Source of the DNA: Bugulina stolonifera
Lineage: Eukaryota; Bryozoa; Gymnolaemata; Cheilostomatida; Bugulidae
Assembly: GCA_935421135.1 (NCBI GenBank)
Contig: OW285187.1
Coordinates: 25,544,429-25,608,428, forward strand
Reading direction: 5' to 3'
Length of the DNA: 64,000 bases
Made by a program: the position numbers and the translations under genes. The notes under the pieces were generated by a model. It did no database searches. It was given only the letters and a program-made list of their open reading frames with translations, and had not been told where the DNA came from. Below, one piece after another: positions 36,768-48,903 of this stretch. Numbering within the stretch: position 1 is the first letter of the stretch; each line of letters starts with the position of its first letter.

Positions 36768-36882
36768 CCAATAAGATGTCTTGAATGTGATGACATCATG
36801 AGACACAAAGAGTATAAAAGGAAGTGTTGTTGACAAGTTACAGTATTCTTGTTGTCTTCTGCCATAGCAATACAACATCAAT
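36768..36882 (+). promoter_or_regulatory. Promoter of gene 6
   Basis: CCAAT 36768-36772, TGATGACATCA 36788-36798, TATAAAAG 36813-36820 and ATG at 36883, all at the shared 20/25/70-bp spacing. Confidence 0.8.
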
Positions 36883-38374
36883 ATGAGATCTCTCAGCTTT
36901 CTTGCCGTTACTCTGGCTGTACTTCAGCTAACATCTGCTCTAAAATGGAGCTGGTTCAATGAGCCAGAAATCACTGATTACACCAGACCAGAGTTCTGTG
37001 GAGATTATGAATGTCCCAGTTACAAGGTGATCAAGCAGTACAATGTAAGTATTCATAACATTATCATCATTCTTGTCAATAATGTATTTTTTTTGAGGAT
37101 TCTACAGAATTCTGTGATTGTTTTTCTTATTTGCAAAGAAATATTGTAGTGAAAATTTGTACAATTAGGTTTTCACTCGAAATCGTCGGCTGTAAACAAT
37201 ATTATTAAAAAATAAGTAATGTCCCAAGTAGAGAATATTGTATAACCGAAACAAATAAATTTTTTTAGTTAGGTACAACATTTCTACTCTGGATACCTAA
37301 GACACGCTCCAACAATTTGTCCCATAATTCTACATTTATATTCCTATATTACAATGATATTACATGACATTTGTTTATAGGGATATGAGCTCAGAGAGTA
37401 CATGCCATCAGTCTGGGTTTCTACTAAGATTGACAGGATGTCTAGAGACTTCTGGGAACATCACAGATTTATGAAATTGGCCAACTTGAAACTTCACTAC
37501 TACTTCCTTGGAGTGAATGACAAAAGTAAGTGAAATTGTATAATATTGCTGTAGATGTTCCAATAGATACATGTGTGTTCTTATAACTTTTATGCACCTT
37601 TTTAACTGCTTATTTTTACAATATTATGACTTCAATGGTCTGCTGAACCAGGAAATTTTTGCCATCTCTTTACGACTTTTAACTTTTCACTACAGACCAG
37701 ACCATGAACCAGACAGTTCCAATATTGAAGAGACACACCAGAGATGAGGTACACATGAGGTTCCTGATTCCAACCAACTATAGCCAGTCTACACCTACAC
37801 CTCTTGACAAATCTGTGGAGATCAAGACCATTCCAAAGACTCAGTACTACGTCAGGTAAATACTATTATTTATTACCTGCACTGTCTGCAGCTAAGTCTG
37901 AAATACTTGAATATCACACATTGTGGTTATTCTCACAGAAGTGAAGAAATGCTACAGTAGTTGCCTAGCTGGCAGAGTAAAGAAGATAATTAATAGCAGT
38001 TTCTGTATAGTCTCATCTCTCTGTTGCTCTAACATGATATAAACTTCAATATGTTTTTAGTCTCAGGTCTTATTCAGTATACTGTATACTAGATCCCAGT
38101 TCTAATTGTATACCTACATGAACTAGAATTACAGTTATTATATTGTGTGCACTGTAGATCCTTTGGTGGATGGGCTACAACTCATGACAGTAGAATGACA
38201 AGCCAACTGGTTGGTTACACTCACTTCCCTACCGAGTTAGACAACCTGAGGAAGGATCTGGATAGAGATAACCGAGAGTACAAGATGGACACAGAGTTCT
38301 ACACTGCTGAGTACGAAGACCCATATGATCGTTACATTGGAAAACACAACGAAGTTTGGATCCTGAAGAAATAA
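36883..38374 (+). CDS. Secreted SOUL/HEBP-family protein, gene 6 (subfamily B)
   Basis: Exons 36883-37044, 37381-37525, 37696-37855 and 38158-38374; 227 residues, phases 0, 1 and 2. The signal peptide is MRSLSFLAVTLAVLQLTSA; the mature protein starts near LKWSWFNEPEITDYTRPEF and has the cysteine pair CGDYEC. The SOUL domain contains GYELREYMPSVWVST, HHRFMKLANLKLHYYFLGV, two adjacent sequons (NQT, NQT) and NYS, PTPLDKSVEIKTIPKTQYY, then SFGGWATTHDSRMTSQLVG and KHNEVWILKK. It is very close to genes 8 and 10. It is exported by prediction; the ligand is unknown, with heme or porphyrin suggested by the family. AATAAA follows at 38578-38583. Gene 7 converges from the right, with only 1.8 kb between the two stops. 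Confidence 0.93.
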
Positions 38375-38577
38375 GCCTCCAACCACAGAAACTGTCATCG
38401 TCAGCTACGTGTTTCTTGCCGACTTTTTGAGACCATCACGTTTTCATCAACTTACAGTAAAATAACATGATAAATTGTTGCAATAGCTAACGAATATTTT
38501 GGTTCTTATAGACTTTTCTGCTCCCCACAATGCGCAAGTCTGTTTAATCATTATATTTTTATTATGAAAAAAAGTTA

Positions 38578-38583
38578 AATAAA
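38578..38583 (+). terminator. Polyadenylation signal of gene 6
   Basis: AATAAA 204 bp after the stop, in the same local context (aaataaacttaattgaaatg) as after genes 4 and 8. Confidence 0.65.
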
Positions 38584-38959
38584 CTTAATTGAAATGCATC
38601 CAATTGTCTGGTATTATATAGAAGCTTTAGACTAATAAGTACTTTTTCAGGAAGGTAACCCCCCTTGGAAGTAGATACCATCGAAACTTTGATGGGGATT
38701 TTTCAGTAATAAACGATAGTAGCGGACACGCACAGCTATTATGATCTTGGTACTAGGTCAGGATAGACTAAGTTTGTATTTGCATTCTTATTTTATCCGC
38801 ATCAGTCACCAGGTTCACATTGCATGTACATGTACATCTAAATCCTATCATAATTTTAGGAAGTCATATTGGCCTACTGTTTGCAAATATTTTATTCTGC
38901 ACTTTTCATAGCAGTGACCATTTGCCATACATAGTATTATGCTTGAACTGGACAAAAAA

Positions 38960-39310
38960 TGTAATGCAATTTATTTGATGAAAGCCGGTCTAGAACTAAG
39001 CAAAATATACCAGACAAGGAGAGGGAATTCAATCAATTTAATTTAGTTATCAACCTATCCATATCTATCATTACTTAATCATTATGTAATAAGACGGTAT
39101 CAACATCAGCAAACACTAAAAAGTCAATTATCCCACTAAATTCAGTAAGAATAGCATTGTTCACACCAAGTGATATTATGTAACTGGAACTGCTCCAGTC
39201 AAGTATGGTATGGTACCATATCATAATGTACATGTAGAAATGTCCTCAACCTACAGCGCAGATGTACATGTATACAGAAACGGATGTTTAAAATATTTTC
39301 TGGCAGCAAT
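38960..39310 (+). repeat. Dispersed repeat R1, copy 4
   Basis: It carries gagagggaattcaatcaatt, the catccatatctatcatta-type stretch and tatggtatggtaccatat. It lies downstream of gene 7 as copy 1 does downstream of gene 3. Confidence 0.6.
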
Positions 39311-40208
39311 TTATGAACCAATTATTGATCAAAGAGCAAAGATACTACATTACAGAACCAGTGAAGTTTTAGGAGTTATCATTTCATGCTAAATGGGAAA
39401 TTTTGTTGTAATTAGACAGTCTCCTTACTGCTTCTGAAGGCTATTATATACATATACATGTGCATTGCATAATATAATAATAGTACGGTAAAATTTATGC
39501 ATCTAATTACAATAATACAGATAGAGACAGTGTGTACTTAGATTTACACATGAATATAAAGCGACACAGTTGCTGATACACCTACGTGAGAAGGGAGTTA
39601 TTCCAGATTTCCAAGGCACCCTAATTGAAGGTTCTGCACCAAATCAAACTGCATTGCTTCAAGTAATAGATTTAATTAGAAATATTATTCTACATACATA
39701 GCTATAGAATCTACTGCTGATGTATTTGCAGGTTGGCGAATGGAAAACTATTTTGATGAGTAAAGTGCAAAAGGTTAATTCTCAAACTTGCTTTTACTAT
39801 TTTAGAATATCAGGTATGAGCACATGCCGTACCCCAGATACTGTATCTATCTGTATGTATTTGGGTGAGACCAGTGTAACTATTACACAAACAGTACACT
39901 AGGTACTGGTCTAAAATCATAATATTGTTGGTGTTGCTTAGGAGACAAATTTATTTCATTTAAGAATTTCAGTTAACAACAATATAATAATGAAGTCTTA
40001 TGAGCGATGACAGGAATAAAATCTATCACAATCAGAGAAATCCTCAGCTATGACAGACACTATTAGCATAAGAATTCATTATCAAATCATTATATTATGA
40101 AGTGAAGGAATAAAATAATATGTTTTGACAGTGCAAGGTAGTAACTGTCATTTCATTGGCTGTTCCAGGGAAGGTTGTTCATTTCATTGGTTGTTCGGTG
40201 AAGGGTGT

Positions 40209-42194
40209 TTATCTCTTCATGATCCAGATCTCATTGTGTCTGCCAAAGTAAACAGATGGGTGGTCGTACTCAGCAGTGAAGAACTGGGTGACAGTGTAGC
40301 TCTTGTTGTCTCTATCCAGATCCTTTCTCAGCTTGTTATACTGAGTGGGGAGGTGACTGTATCCAAGGAGACTGCTGCCAACCTCAATGTTCTCACTTGT
40401 AGACCAACCACCGAATGTTCTAAAAATAGAATCATAACTTTCAGCAAACATAATAAAAATAGATAATTCTAATTCAAGACAAAATAGACATGACATTATA
40501 TCATGTGAATGCATGCAGGTAAGTATTTCCATCCACCAAGGAATCCAATATTAATTTTAAGGGGTATAAAAGCTCAACCAATTTTATTCATAGAAACTTG
40601 AAAAACTTGAAAATATATTTGTACCAATTTCAATTAATTTACAGATAGTGTTTAAGCAAGAGTGTAAATAGCCATATTTACCTGACATAGTACTGAGTCT
40701 TTGGCATTGCCTTGATCTCCACGGTTGGGTCGTTAGGTGTTGGTGGGTTCTGGCTATAGTTGGCTGGGAGCATGTATCTCATGTGTACCTCGTTCTTGGT
40801 GTGGCTCTTCAGTACTGGAACTGTCATGTTAATGGTCTGGTCTGTAGGGAGAAGGATAGACATTATAATATGGAGACGACATACATTTTCTGGTTCAGCG
40901 TTATATAGGACCAATACTATTACATTACATGTAGAGTGTTTATTAAAATTCTTCGCCTCACTACATCATTCTACATATAGTACACCTGAGGGTAAGACCA
41001 CCTATAATGTATATAATAACAGATAAGGAAGTCTAGGGCTATGAAACTGGGTGGATTGTATTGTGTATCTACATGTAGTCTATATTACAAGTTACTACAA
41101 GATATTCTACAGACTGCACAGTATAAAGTACTTACTTTTGTCGTTGATTCCATTGAAGTAGTACTGAAGTTTCAAGTTGGCTCCTTCAGTAAACCTGTGA
41201 TGTTCATAGAAGTCTCTAGACATCCTGTCAATCTTGGCAGAAACCCAGACTGATGGCATGTACTCACGGAGCTCATATCCCTAAATAGATAGTTTCATTA
41301 AATATTATGCAACTTAATTAATAATACATGTAGGACCCAAAAGATTCTAAATTGGCTTGTTTAGACTTTTTGCTTTCTTGGTAAAGTTGTTTGTTACTCA
41401 TGAAATCCTGCGAAATATTTTCCAGGATATTATAAAACTATTTTCAGCAAAGGAATTTTTTTGAGCAGTCAGAGACTTGTTTCAAATCTATGGAAATACC
41501 AGTCCCTGACTGGGGTTTGAACCCGAGGCCTCTACAACACCTAATCGCCTACCACAGTGAATAGAACATGCTACCACAACACCAGGTTGCTGAGCTGGTG
41601 CAGTGGTAGAATGTTCTGTTCACTGTGGTAGGCGATTGGGTGCTATTAGTGGAGGCCCTGGGTTCAAACCCCAGTCAGGGACTGGTATTTTCATGGATTT
41701 GAAACCAGTCTCTGACTGCTCAAAAAATTAAATTGCTTGCTGAAAAATAAACCAATACATAAAAAATGGCCAAACCCACTAAAATTATTATAATTAGTAG
41801 AAAACTTTGCCAAGAATCAAATTAGAAGGGATAACAGTTGTAGGAAGAAAACTTCATCCATAATAGCAACCACAATGCAGAGAGACTTTGATTTCGTAAG
41901 ATATTTTAAGTAGTAAAAAACTACAGAATCAAATTAGAAGGGAAAACAATTATAGGAAGAAAACTTTATCTACAATAACAAATATAAAAAAAGAGATTTT
42001 GATATAGTTATACTTTGATGATCAATACTTACATTGAGTTTCTCGAGCACCTTGTACCTGGGGCACTCGTATTCATCACAGAAGTCTGGTCTGTTGTACT
42101 CAGTATATCGTGGTTCACTGAATATGTTCAATGAAAAACCAGATGTTAGCTGAAGTACAGCAAGAGTAACGGCAAGAAAGCTGAGAGATCTCAT
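40209..42194 (-). CDS. Secreted SOUL/HEBP-family protein, gene 7 (subfamily A)
   Basis: Exons in transcript order: 42194-42033, 41280-41136, 40841-40682 and 40419-40209; 225 residues, phases 0, 1 and 2. The signal peptide is MRSLSFLAVTLAVLQLTSG. FSLNIFSEPRYTEYNRPDF follows with cysteine pair CDEYEC. Exon 2 has DFYEHHRFTEGANLKLQYY, with tyrosine where genes 3 and 5 have tryptophan. Exon 4 reads DRDNKSYTVTQFF where other A copies have DRDGKS. Sequons NQT, NMT and NYS are kept. Intron 1 is 752 bp, against about 270 in other A genes, because it holds an inverted pair of SINE-like copies and a local duplication. The reading frame itself is intact. Gene 8 is the divergent partner. Confidence 0.92.
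41455..41575 (-). mobile_element. tRNA-derived SINE-like copy, left arm of inverted pair
   Basis: On the minus strand it reads tggtgttgtggtagcatg, attcactgtggtaggcgatt, then the B-box region gggttcaaaccccagtcagg and a gactggtatttcc tail. It faces the copy at 41580-41735 head-to-head, giving an inverted repeat of about 120-bp arms in intron 1 of gene 7. Confidence 0.6.
41580..41735 (+). mobile_element. tRNA-derived SINE-like copy, right arm of inverted pair
   Basis: It has an A-box-like tgagctggtgcagtggtaga and the B box GGTTCAAACCC (about 41650-41660), followed by the body ccagtcagggactggtattt and a gactgctcaaaaaatt end. It is in antisense orientation to gene 7. The intron 3 fragment of gene 1 belongs to the same family. 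Confidence 0.65.
41818..42003. repeat. Local direct duplication in intron 1 of gene 7
   Basis: The string gaatcaaattagaagggata with following aggaagaaaactt occurs at about 41815-41860 and again at about 41927-41970, around 110 bp apart. The intact genes 5 and 9 have it once. It probably arose when the SINE pair inserted or during later slippage. Confidence 0.6.
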
Positions 42195-42309
42195 ATTGAT
42201 GTTGTGTTGCTATGGCAGAAGACAACAAGAATACTGTAACTTGTCAATAGCCCCCCCTTTTATACTCTCTGTGTCTCATGATGTCATCACACTCAAGACA
42301 TCTTATTGG
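42195..42309 (-). promoter_or_regulatory. Promoter of gene 7
   Basis: Minus strand: CCAAT 42309-42305, TGATGACATCA 42289-42279, TATAAAAG 42264-42257, ATG at 42194. The 20/25-bp spacing is conserved. Confidence 0.8.
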
Positions 42310-43146
42310 TTGGTCAGTTTATCACAAGCCATACACATATGCCTACCCTGGATGTGAGTTATTTGGTATAGATAAGAGCCAAAGAGAAATTTGGTATCAT
42401 ATGCACTCACAACTCTGAGAGTATTAAACTAACAGCATCTGTATGCCTTTGTTGTAGGTCTAAGGGTTACATTGAGCAGGTTACTGTTGAATATATTAGC
42501 GTAAATGACGTTACAGTTACACAAATGACTAAGTGCACAGACATTGATTGCTCCATAAACGCTGGCTATGTACATACAGGTGAAGTAAAAAAGAAATAAT
42601 ATTTTATTCAAGAGACTAGACCCATAACTTACAGATGGTTTGAGGAAACTACGATTTGCTCTCTCTATTAAAATGGACATTGTTCCTATGCCAGTACAAT
42701 GTGTATGCTATGTTAAAAACAAAGTTTGTTCCCTCCGGCCAAAAACTATTCGTCCCCACCACCGATCGCGGTCTGGAATAAGTAAGGAATTGTGCCACCT
42801 TGTGTACAGATCCGCCAATACTATTGCTGTCCCGCGGACCAATAGGAAATGCTTCTTTACACCAAACCCATATAATCATTCTAATTAAATAAACAAATTT
42901 TTTTACAGGCTGCTCAAAGTTGCAATCGTTAAACTGTAATTCTAGTTGAACAGTTATCTAAAGTCTCAGAAGATGGATGGCAGGAAAATGAATAGTGAAA
43001 TGTCTGGACCACCAATTTGGGCGTATTTAGTGAGACAAGGCAGTGTTCGAAGCGTGGTTATGCGGGAGCATACGGTGTGTATCCACCTCAATTTCAGAGG
43101 TCGTAGGACCAGCAGGTGTGTACCCTCGTTTTAATCAGCTAGTCAA

Positions 43147-43222
43147 TGTTAGTCTGATAGTGTAATGGTATAGTGCTCAATTATCATTCATAGGGACGAG
43201 GGTTTGAATCCCATCAAAGCAT
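43147..43222 (+). repeat. tRNA-like element, second copy
   Basis: Near-identical to 30723-30800: gatagtgtaatggtatagtg, then gggacgagggtttgaatccc. The two copies sit at equivalent unit positions, so the pair reflects segmental duplication. In unit 4 the region is deleted. Confidence 0.45.
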
Positions 43223-43784
43223 GATTTTTTTCTTTTAGTAATTCACTAGTTTATTAGCTACTATAGAATTAAGTGGATAGCTGTACAATACTAATCTGTA
43301 AGATTCAGTTAGGATCGACGATCGCTACACGTGTAGTTCTATATTCAACTATAAGGAATGCACCAAGTTTGTTCCTCTTCGAACACTAAGACAAGGTACT
43401 ATTATTGAGTAAACCATCTTTCCTTTTACCAACTTTGACTAATTATACTTGCAGTTCCTCACAGTAAATATGTTTGTAGTCAAACCAAATCATCAGGAAC
43501 TAAGTCTAAATCTTGCAGCTTGCTGATCCACATATCTAGGAATCAAGGCCTGAGTTTTATTCTAAGCAACCGGTTTCTTAGATGAAATAAAAACATGCAG
43601 TGATAGTAAAACATTAATCAAAGTACAAGATCTGTATTTATAAGATAATGTCACAGATGACAGATAAAGAAATCTAAAGGGTAATGTTAAAGTCTTTAAT
43701 ATTGGGAAGAGTGTGATATGACATCACGCCATACCGTGTCATGACATTATATACGATACAAGTGTACATGTACTCTACTGTCCA

Positions 43785-43870
43785 GTAAAATAAACTAAAT
43801 ATAGAATATAAACTCTATTCACTAGATACTCTCAAACAAATGGATACATAAAAAATATGTGAGGATAAAA
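43785..43870 (-). repeat. Inverted-repeat arm, unit 3 left (truncated)
   Basis: Only the distal part (ctaaatatagaatataaact through acaaatggatacata) remains. The rest of the arm is deleted compared with units 1, 2 and 4. Confidence 0.6.
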
Positions 43871-43929
43871 GGTTCATCTCAACATTATAACTTCATATTC
43901 AGTATACAGAATTTGAGCTATCTTGTGGA

Positions 43930-44500
43930 GCCGCCTACTAATAGATTGTGATAGTGTCTCCATTATTCATGTCTAATTAGCTGTTGGATAGAATTGCTGT
44001 TTTCTTAGCTAGGGGCTGGCTGTGGCAGCAAAGGCACACTACTATTAACTTAAAGTAGTTGGAGCTTGTATTTGCACTTTTCTAACTTATTTATTTATTC
44101 TACAGCCGGTGTTCAAGCAAGTACTAAATCTGTTTCAAAGCTAATTTTAACAGTAAAAATAAAGTTTAATACAAGATTAATGATGTTTGATGAATACTAA
44201 TTTGGTGTGTGGGCAGTTTATGCAACCTGTGTAAAAATAGCTACATGTGCCAATTTAAATAGATGTATGAAATATACAATTAGACAAGTAAAGGGAATTC
44301 ATCTGTTTATTTACATTGAAGTACACCTGCACCCGGATTATTATGTAATAGTTATAGCTGCTGACCCTGGGCTGTATAATCTAAAAATCGATGAATTCAA
44401 TAAGAATGACAGTGTTTATGCCAAGTGATGTTACACAACTGAAACCGGTCTATTCAAGTATTGTATGGCACCATTATGCATGTAGGAATATTCCCAACCT
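43930..44500 (+). repeat. Dispersed repeat R1, copy 5
   Basis: The gctgtggcagcaaag, aaagggaattcatctg, gtttatgccaagtgatgtta and tattgtatggcaccatta landmarks are present in the usual order. Confidence 0.6.
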
Positions 44501-44609
44501 ATAGCACAGATGCGCAAAGTAATGGATGTTGAAATATTCTCTGAATGTTATATAAATGCAGTACTATTGCCAGGTATTTGCTGCTCTGGCACTAAAGGTT
44601 ATGTGAATA

Positions 44610-45005
44610 TTGTGGCGAGGCGGGACATTTCAATATATAGCCTCAACCACCGCCGGTCTGACATTCAATACACACTAGTGCCTGGTAGTTGTCTCCCTCA
44701 ACTCATACTCGCATAATTACTCTTGTACTTACCTTGCCATGTATGCACGAGCTCATACTTTTGTATAATTTACATATATTATGCAACTCCGAGATTACTG
44801 ATTGCAACTTAATTAATACTAAGTGTATAGCTTGTTTTTTATATCTGTTGCAATGGGGCCGAGATCTCAGAATTTAGTTGCAATCAATATGTTATATAAA
44901 TCACAATTAGCATATTTTGTATATGGCCGACTTTAAAGAGGTCGGGCCCTCATGCTTTTATCAGACATCTTATTGAATAATTTTAGGACGATACCACATC
45001 GTCTT
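44610..45005 (+). mobile_element. Truncated family B LTR-like element
   Basis: It begins tgtggcgaggcgggac, the reverse complement of the family B right end, and ends inside a gacgataccacatcgtc block. It replaces unit sequence present at 32.80-33.35 kb, so insertion was accompanied or followed by a deletion. Confidence 0.5.
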
Positions 45006-45289
45006 TTTGCATACCTATTATGTGCATGTGTCATGTAATTATATACATTGTATTACCTATGTTGAAATAGTAATCTGTATATCTATAATCATGCTCAACT
45101 GCCCTATATACATGTACACCTACTTAGAGATGATATTAATAATTCGGAAGATAATAATGTGAAATTGATGGTAGAGTTATATAATGAAATGTTGAGGGTT
45201 TTAGCTATTTCCCAGGCTTGCTTTGTTATATTATATCAAAATTCAAAGTATATTTTTATTATATTTTAGTCCTATGTCACTTTCTGTAA

Positions 45290-45470
45290 TCATTTAACAC
45301 TTGGGTTCAAATCAGGGAATGGTGCAGAAGTACAAGGTATTATTATTATGAACTTTATATCAGCTTATCTTCATAGATTATCTATGTATCCATTTGTTTG
45401 GGAATATCTAGTGAATAGAGTTTATATTCTATATTTAGTTTATTTTACTGGACAAGGGAGTACATGTAGA
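45290..45470 (+). repeat. Inverted-repeat arm, unit 3 right
   Basis: It carries ggtattattattatgaactt, atatcagcttatcttcatag and tagtgaatagagtttatatt, equivalent to 34660-34860 but with a short internal deletion. Confidence 0.6.
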
Positions 45471-46689
45471 CTTAGCTATTGCATCATGTTATGACACGAT
45501 GTGGCGATGTGGCGTGATGTAATTATAAAAATATAAATAGTCTAATATATACAACATCAGGTCAACGTTGAGAGTTGAATGTTTATTCTCCAGATATTGT
45601 TTACCTGCCATCTGAAATAACATTAATGTGTTAGTCCTGCTGTACTTTATCCTTTCAGCCCTGGTATGTAATAGCTATTTGATAGCCTTTCAGGTGTTTT
45701 GAGATTGGCAGCTTGCTATGCACTTATTACAGCACAAGAGCGCTGAGGAATATTGTACTACTAATAAATAATAATTTTGCTTTATGCTTAAATTTGTAGT
45801 AACCCAAGGAAAGGTGAACATCATGTAGTTACTATCAACTTAATACTAAATAAAATATACATTGTAGTACAATGCCCAGTCTGCAGATGATATAAAATTA
45901 CATAGTGATCTTATATGTCCATGTGTAATCTATATCTAGCTAGAATAACCCGACACTTTTTTTAAAAAATTTCTACTGACCGGACTTTCAACATATTATC
46001 TTCCTCATGCTTCTCTGTTACCTACTAGGACATATCTATTAAAACTGTCTCAGTGACTGTGATTGTATCTCCATCTGTTGGCTATTTGCAAGGAAAACAA
46101 ATCCGAAGACAATAGGTAATTCTTACCCCCATCCCCTCCCCCGTTTTATAAAATCATGAGGTGCTACATTTATAGAACCCGATGTCTAATTCTGTCCTTG
46201 CATGTCATTATAAAAACTCATTTTCTGTCATATAATGTCGCAGAAAAACTAGAGTATAGCTGAATCTTATGAATTTGAATTATTTTTTGCACAAAGATCA
46301 TATTATAATGTTATAATTATTTGAACATCAAGTTTATGTTGAAAGACTTTGGTATTTATTCATTCTTTACCTTTTAGCCAGTGATAAAACATCACTGCTA
46401 TCTGTCACAATCTTTCGAGAAAACAAACCATGGACTTTTGCAATATTTTAGTTATGCTGTACTTTGTATTTTAATCTAAGAGACCAGTTGCTGAGCCTAT
46501 TAAACAAATATAATACATGTAAGTATATCAGTAGACATTTTTATGCTGCCAGAGATTTTGTTGTGGTTTAGAAACAGATTTTTTGGTGTCATTATAAACA
46601 TACCAGGCTTAACTGACTTGTAGATTAATCTCAAGTAACATACTAAGATCTGAAGAGATCAGTAGAGAAGGAGTCTTCACCGTGCTGTA

Positions 46690-46820
46690 CTCTGCACGGC
46701 AAACTGGCACAGGAGCGTTTCAAGGCTGGATGTTTTGCTTAACTACACCAATGGCCTTCCTAAGAACTGAACCCTGATCTCTCTTATAAATGCCCAAAGC
46801 TCTAAACCGCTAGCCAAACA
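46690..46820 (-). mobile_element. tRNA-derived SINE-like copy
   Basis: The counterpart of 36050-36200 in unit 3. The minus strand reads ggctagcggtttagagcttt followed by a diverged body. Confidence 0.4.
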
Positions 46821-47026
46821 GCTACTTTATATTCTAGTCTCATTATGTTATATAAAAAGTTAATTATTTTGTACATTGTAATACATGCAATTACAGCCGG
46901 AAATTTTTGTTTGGATACAAGAGAAAAAATTTATTTTTGTGACTTGTACAATCCCAGTAAAACTCTGAAAGATCTGAAAGATCTGAAAGATCAGTATCTT
47001 TTCTAACTTTAGGATAGAGAAGAGGG

Positions 47027-47255
47027 GAATGTGCGACTGTTTCAAAAAAGACAGTTCGAAACAGGATATTTTGAAAGTGGACAGTTCAACACCGAACAAT
47101 TCGAAACGCCCAACCCCAAACCCCATCTAACAGAATCCAACTAATTTTTATATCTTACATTATTTCTTTTTATTTCATTAATTAAATTAATTAATTAAAA
47201 TTGATTATCTGCAGGTTGTGTTCTTCTAAATGTAATACACACAGTTTTGAACAAA
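47027..47255 (+). mobile_element. MITE of the 9-bp-TSD family, 3'-truncated
   Basis: It opens gaatgtgcgactgtttc and carries acagttcgaaacagg, ggacagttcaacacc and the AT-rich core, but stops within acacagttttgaac. The missing right end means no target duplication. The site in unit 2 (near 36.40 kb) is empty. Confidence 0.7.
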
Positions 47256-47824
47256 ATAGCGCAAGAGCATTATATGGTTGAATGCAGTGTTTGAATTATG
47301 GTGATACGGGAGTATACGGTGTGTACCCACCTCAGTTTTAGTGAGTACATGGTCAGCAGGTATGTGCCCTCATGTGAGACTAGGATGGAAATGTTAAGGC
47401 CCCTTTCAATAGCAGTTGAGCTAGTTTGCTTTTACTTGCAGCCCATTAGTACATTAGCTAGTTGTTAGTTGTTTTAGTAAAGGTATAGCACCCTTACTGA
47501 CTGCAGCCAGTGGGCTGCCTCGCCTAAGAAATAGACGAGTCGCTAACCTCGTCAATCTACTATTTTGATTCAATTGGTTTCTAAAGTTTTTTCCATTTCA
47601 ATATTAATAGGTTTTACAAAATAACATATGAGGAATGCATTTAGGTGGTTATAATGTGTGGCAAACATTTCTATATCAGCAAGTCCTAAATACTACTGTT
47701 TACCCACAAATATATAACATTTTAGATACTGACAGAAAGAAAAGGGAGACAAATCTAAATTTCTCAAACATTTTCTGCATGTACATGTATCTTGTACCCA
47801 CCTCATGTCTTCCACTTTGAACAC

Positions 47825-47925
47825 TGGTTGAATGCCCTTTCTAACACCACCAAAGGCGTTTACAGTAATAAAAACTGGACCTCTCGCATGAAAGCTCAGA
47901 GCCCTAACCACTGGGCAATGGCTGT
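47825..47925 (-). mobile_element. tRNA-derived SINE-like copy
   Basis: Minus strand gcccagtggttagggctc, gcgagaggtccagtttttat and a gttagaaagggcattc body. It corresponds to 36410-36510. Confidence 0.45.
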
Positions 47926-47938
47926 TTCCTGTAAGTAT

Positions 47939-48677
47939 TGTAATGGTCACATATAGCTCTGATCTAGCCTCCCGACTACATGACACTAATTACATGTACA
48001 TGTATATACACTTACCTTGCATTACACTTGCTTGTACCAACTGTCTATGTAGTAGAATGTTTCTTATGTACCTCTTATATGCATTACTGAGCAATAATGT
48101 CCTTTTTATACCCATGCAAAGAGGCCCAACCTCTCAGAATTACCTGATATTGATTTTTGCATATGATTTAGATGATTTTACGCATCTTTTGTCAAACCCG
48201 ACCTATTTTGGGTCAACCCTCGGGCTTCTGGCCGTCAGATTGTTGCGCAATTTCCGGACGACACTACGTCGTCTTTTTACGACACTACGTCGGCCTTTAT
48301 ACCGGAACTTCCTCCGAAAGTTCTTATACTGTATAAAGCACACTGTTTTCATGTTTGTTGTCTCAGTTCATGCTTGGATCTCAATAAAGACACATCTATA
48401 CTTATATGCAGAAACTTTTACTTCGTAGATAGGTCATTTCAGCTGCTAAGGTCTTCGACCTTACAACCCGAGCTGCCTACTAGGTCGGATCACTCTTTCT
48501 CAGGATAGTAAGCAAGCATTGACTCGGGACCGTATGGGTCGTCTTTGGTGGTCATTTGACTACTAGTACCTGTTGATCTTTCATGTAATGAGAAGACCTA
48601 GCACCGCTCATAGGCTCTTCATTTTTGACACTGGAGTCTTCTTAGGACGGCAGTACCAAACCCCAAAAACCATTACA
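47939..48677 (+). mobile_element. Solo LTR-like element, family A, intact with GTAT duplication
   Basis: A 739-bp element from tgtaatggtc to accattaca with GTAT at 47935-47938 and 48678-48681. The empty site with a single gtat is at about 36.53 kb (gcaagtattttactgtaaac), which proves a 4-bp target duplication. Order along the element: U3-like region, TATA-type tatactgtataaagcaca (about 48325), AATAAA (about 48384), then the terminal third. No internal retroelement sequence is present. Confidence 0.8.
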
Positions 48678-48903
48678 GTATTTCACTGTAAACACATTAG
48701 CAATTGGCCCCTCACTATAATGGCCATATAAGACACTAATGCTCAGTTTCAGTCTTCCCATAAATTATAATTAACTTGTTGGTAGGGAGGAAATCAAAAT
48801 GATGGTGCATTGAGTTGTTATCATTCTTATCTTAGATTTATAACGAACATTGGTTCTAATCCAACAAATAACTTACATCTAGGGTATGCATAATTGTAAC
48901 CAG

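Larger units (their letters stand above)
38375..40208. other. Convergent spacer between genes 6 and 7
   Basis: It contains the 3' UTRs of both genes, an R1 copy (about 38960-39310), and a TTTATT at 39950-39955 that is a likely minus-strand polyadenylation signal of gene 7. No other gene was recognised. Confidence 0.6.
42310..48903. other. Divergent spacer between genes 7 and 8
   Basis: It holds a tRNA-like element (43147-43222), inverted-repeat arms, an R1 copy (about 43930-44500), a truncated family B LTR (44610-45005), SINE-like copies, a truncated MITE (47027-47255) and a family A solo LTR (47939-48677). The family B insertion site occupied in units 2 and 4 is empty here, near 45.14 kb. 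No gene was recognised. Confidence 0.6.
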
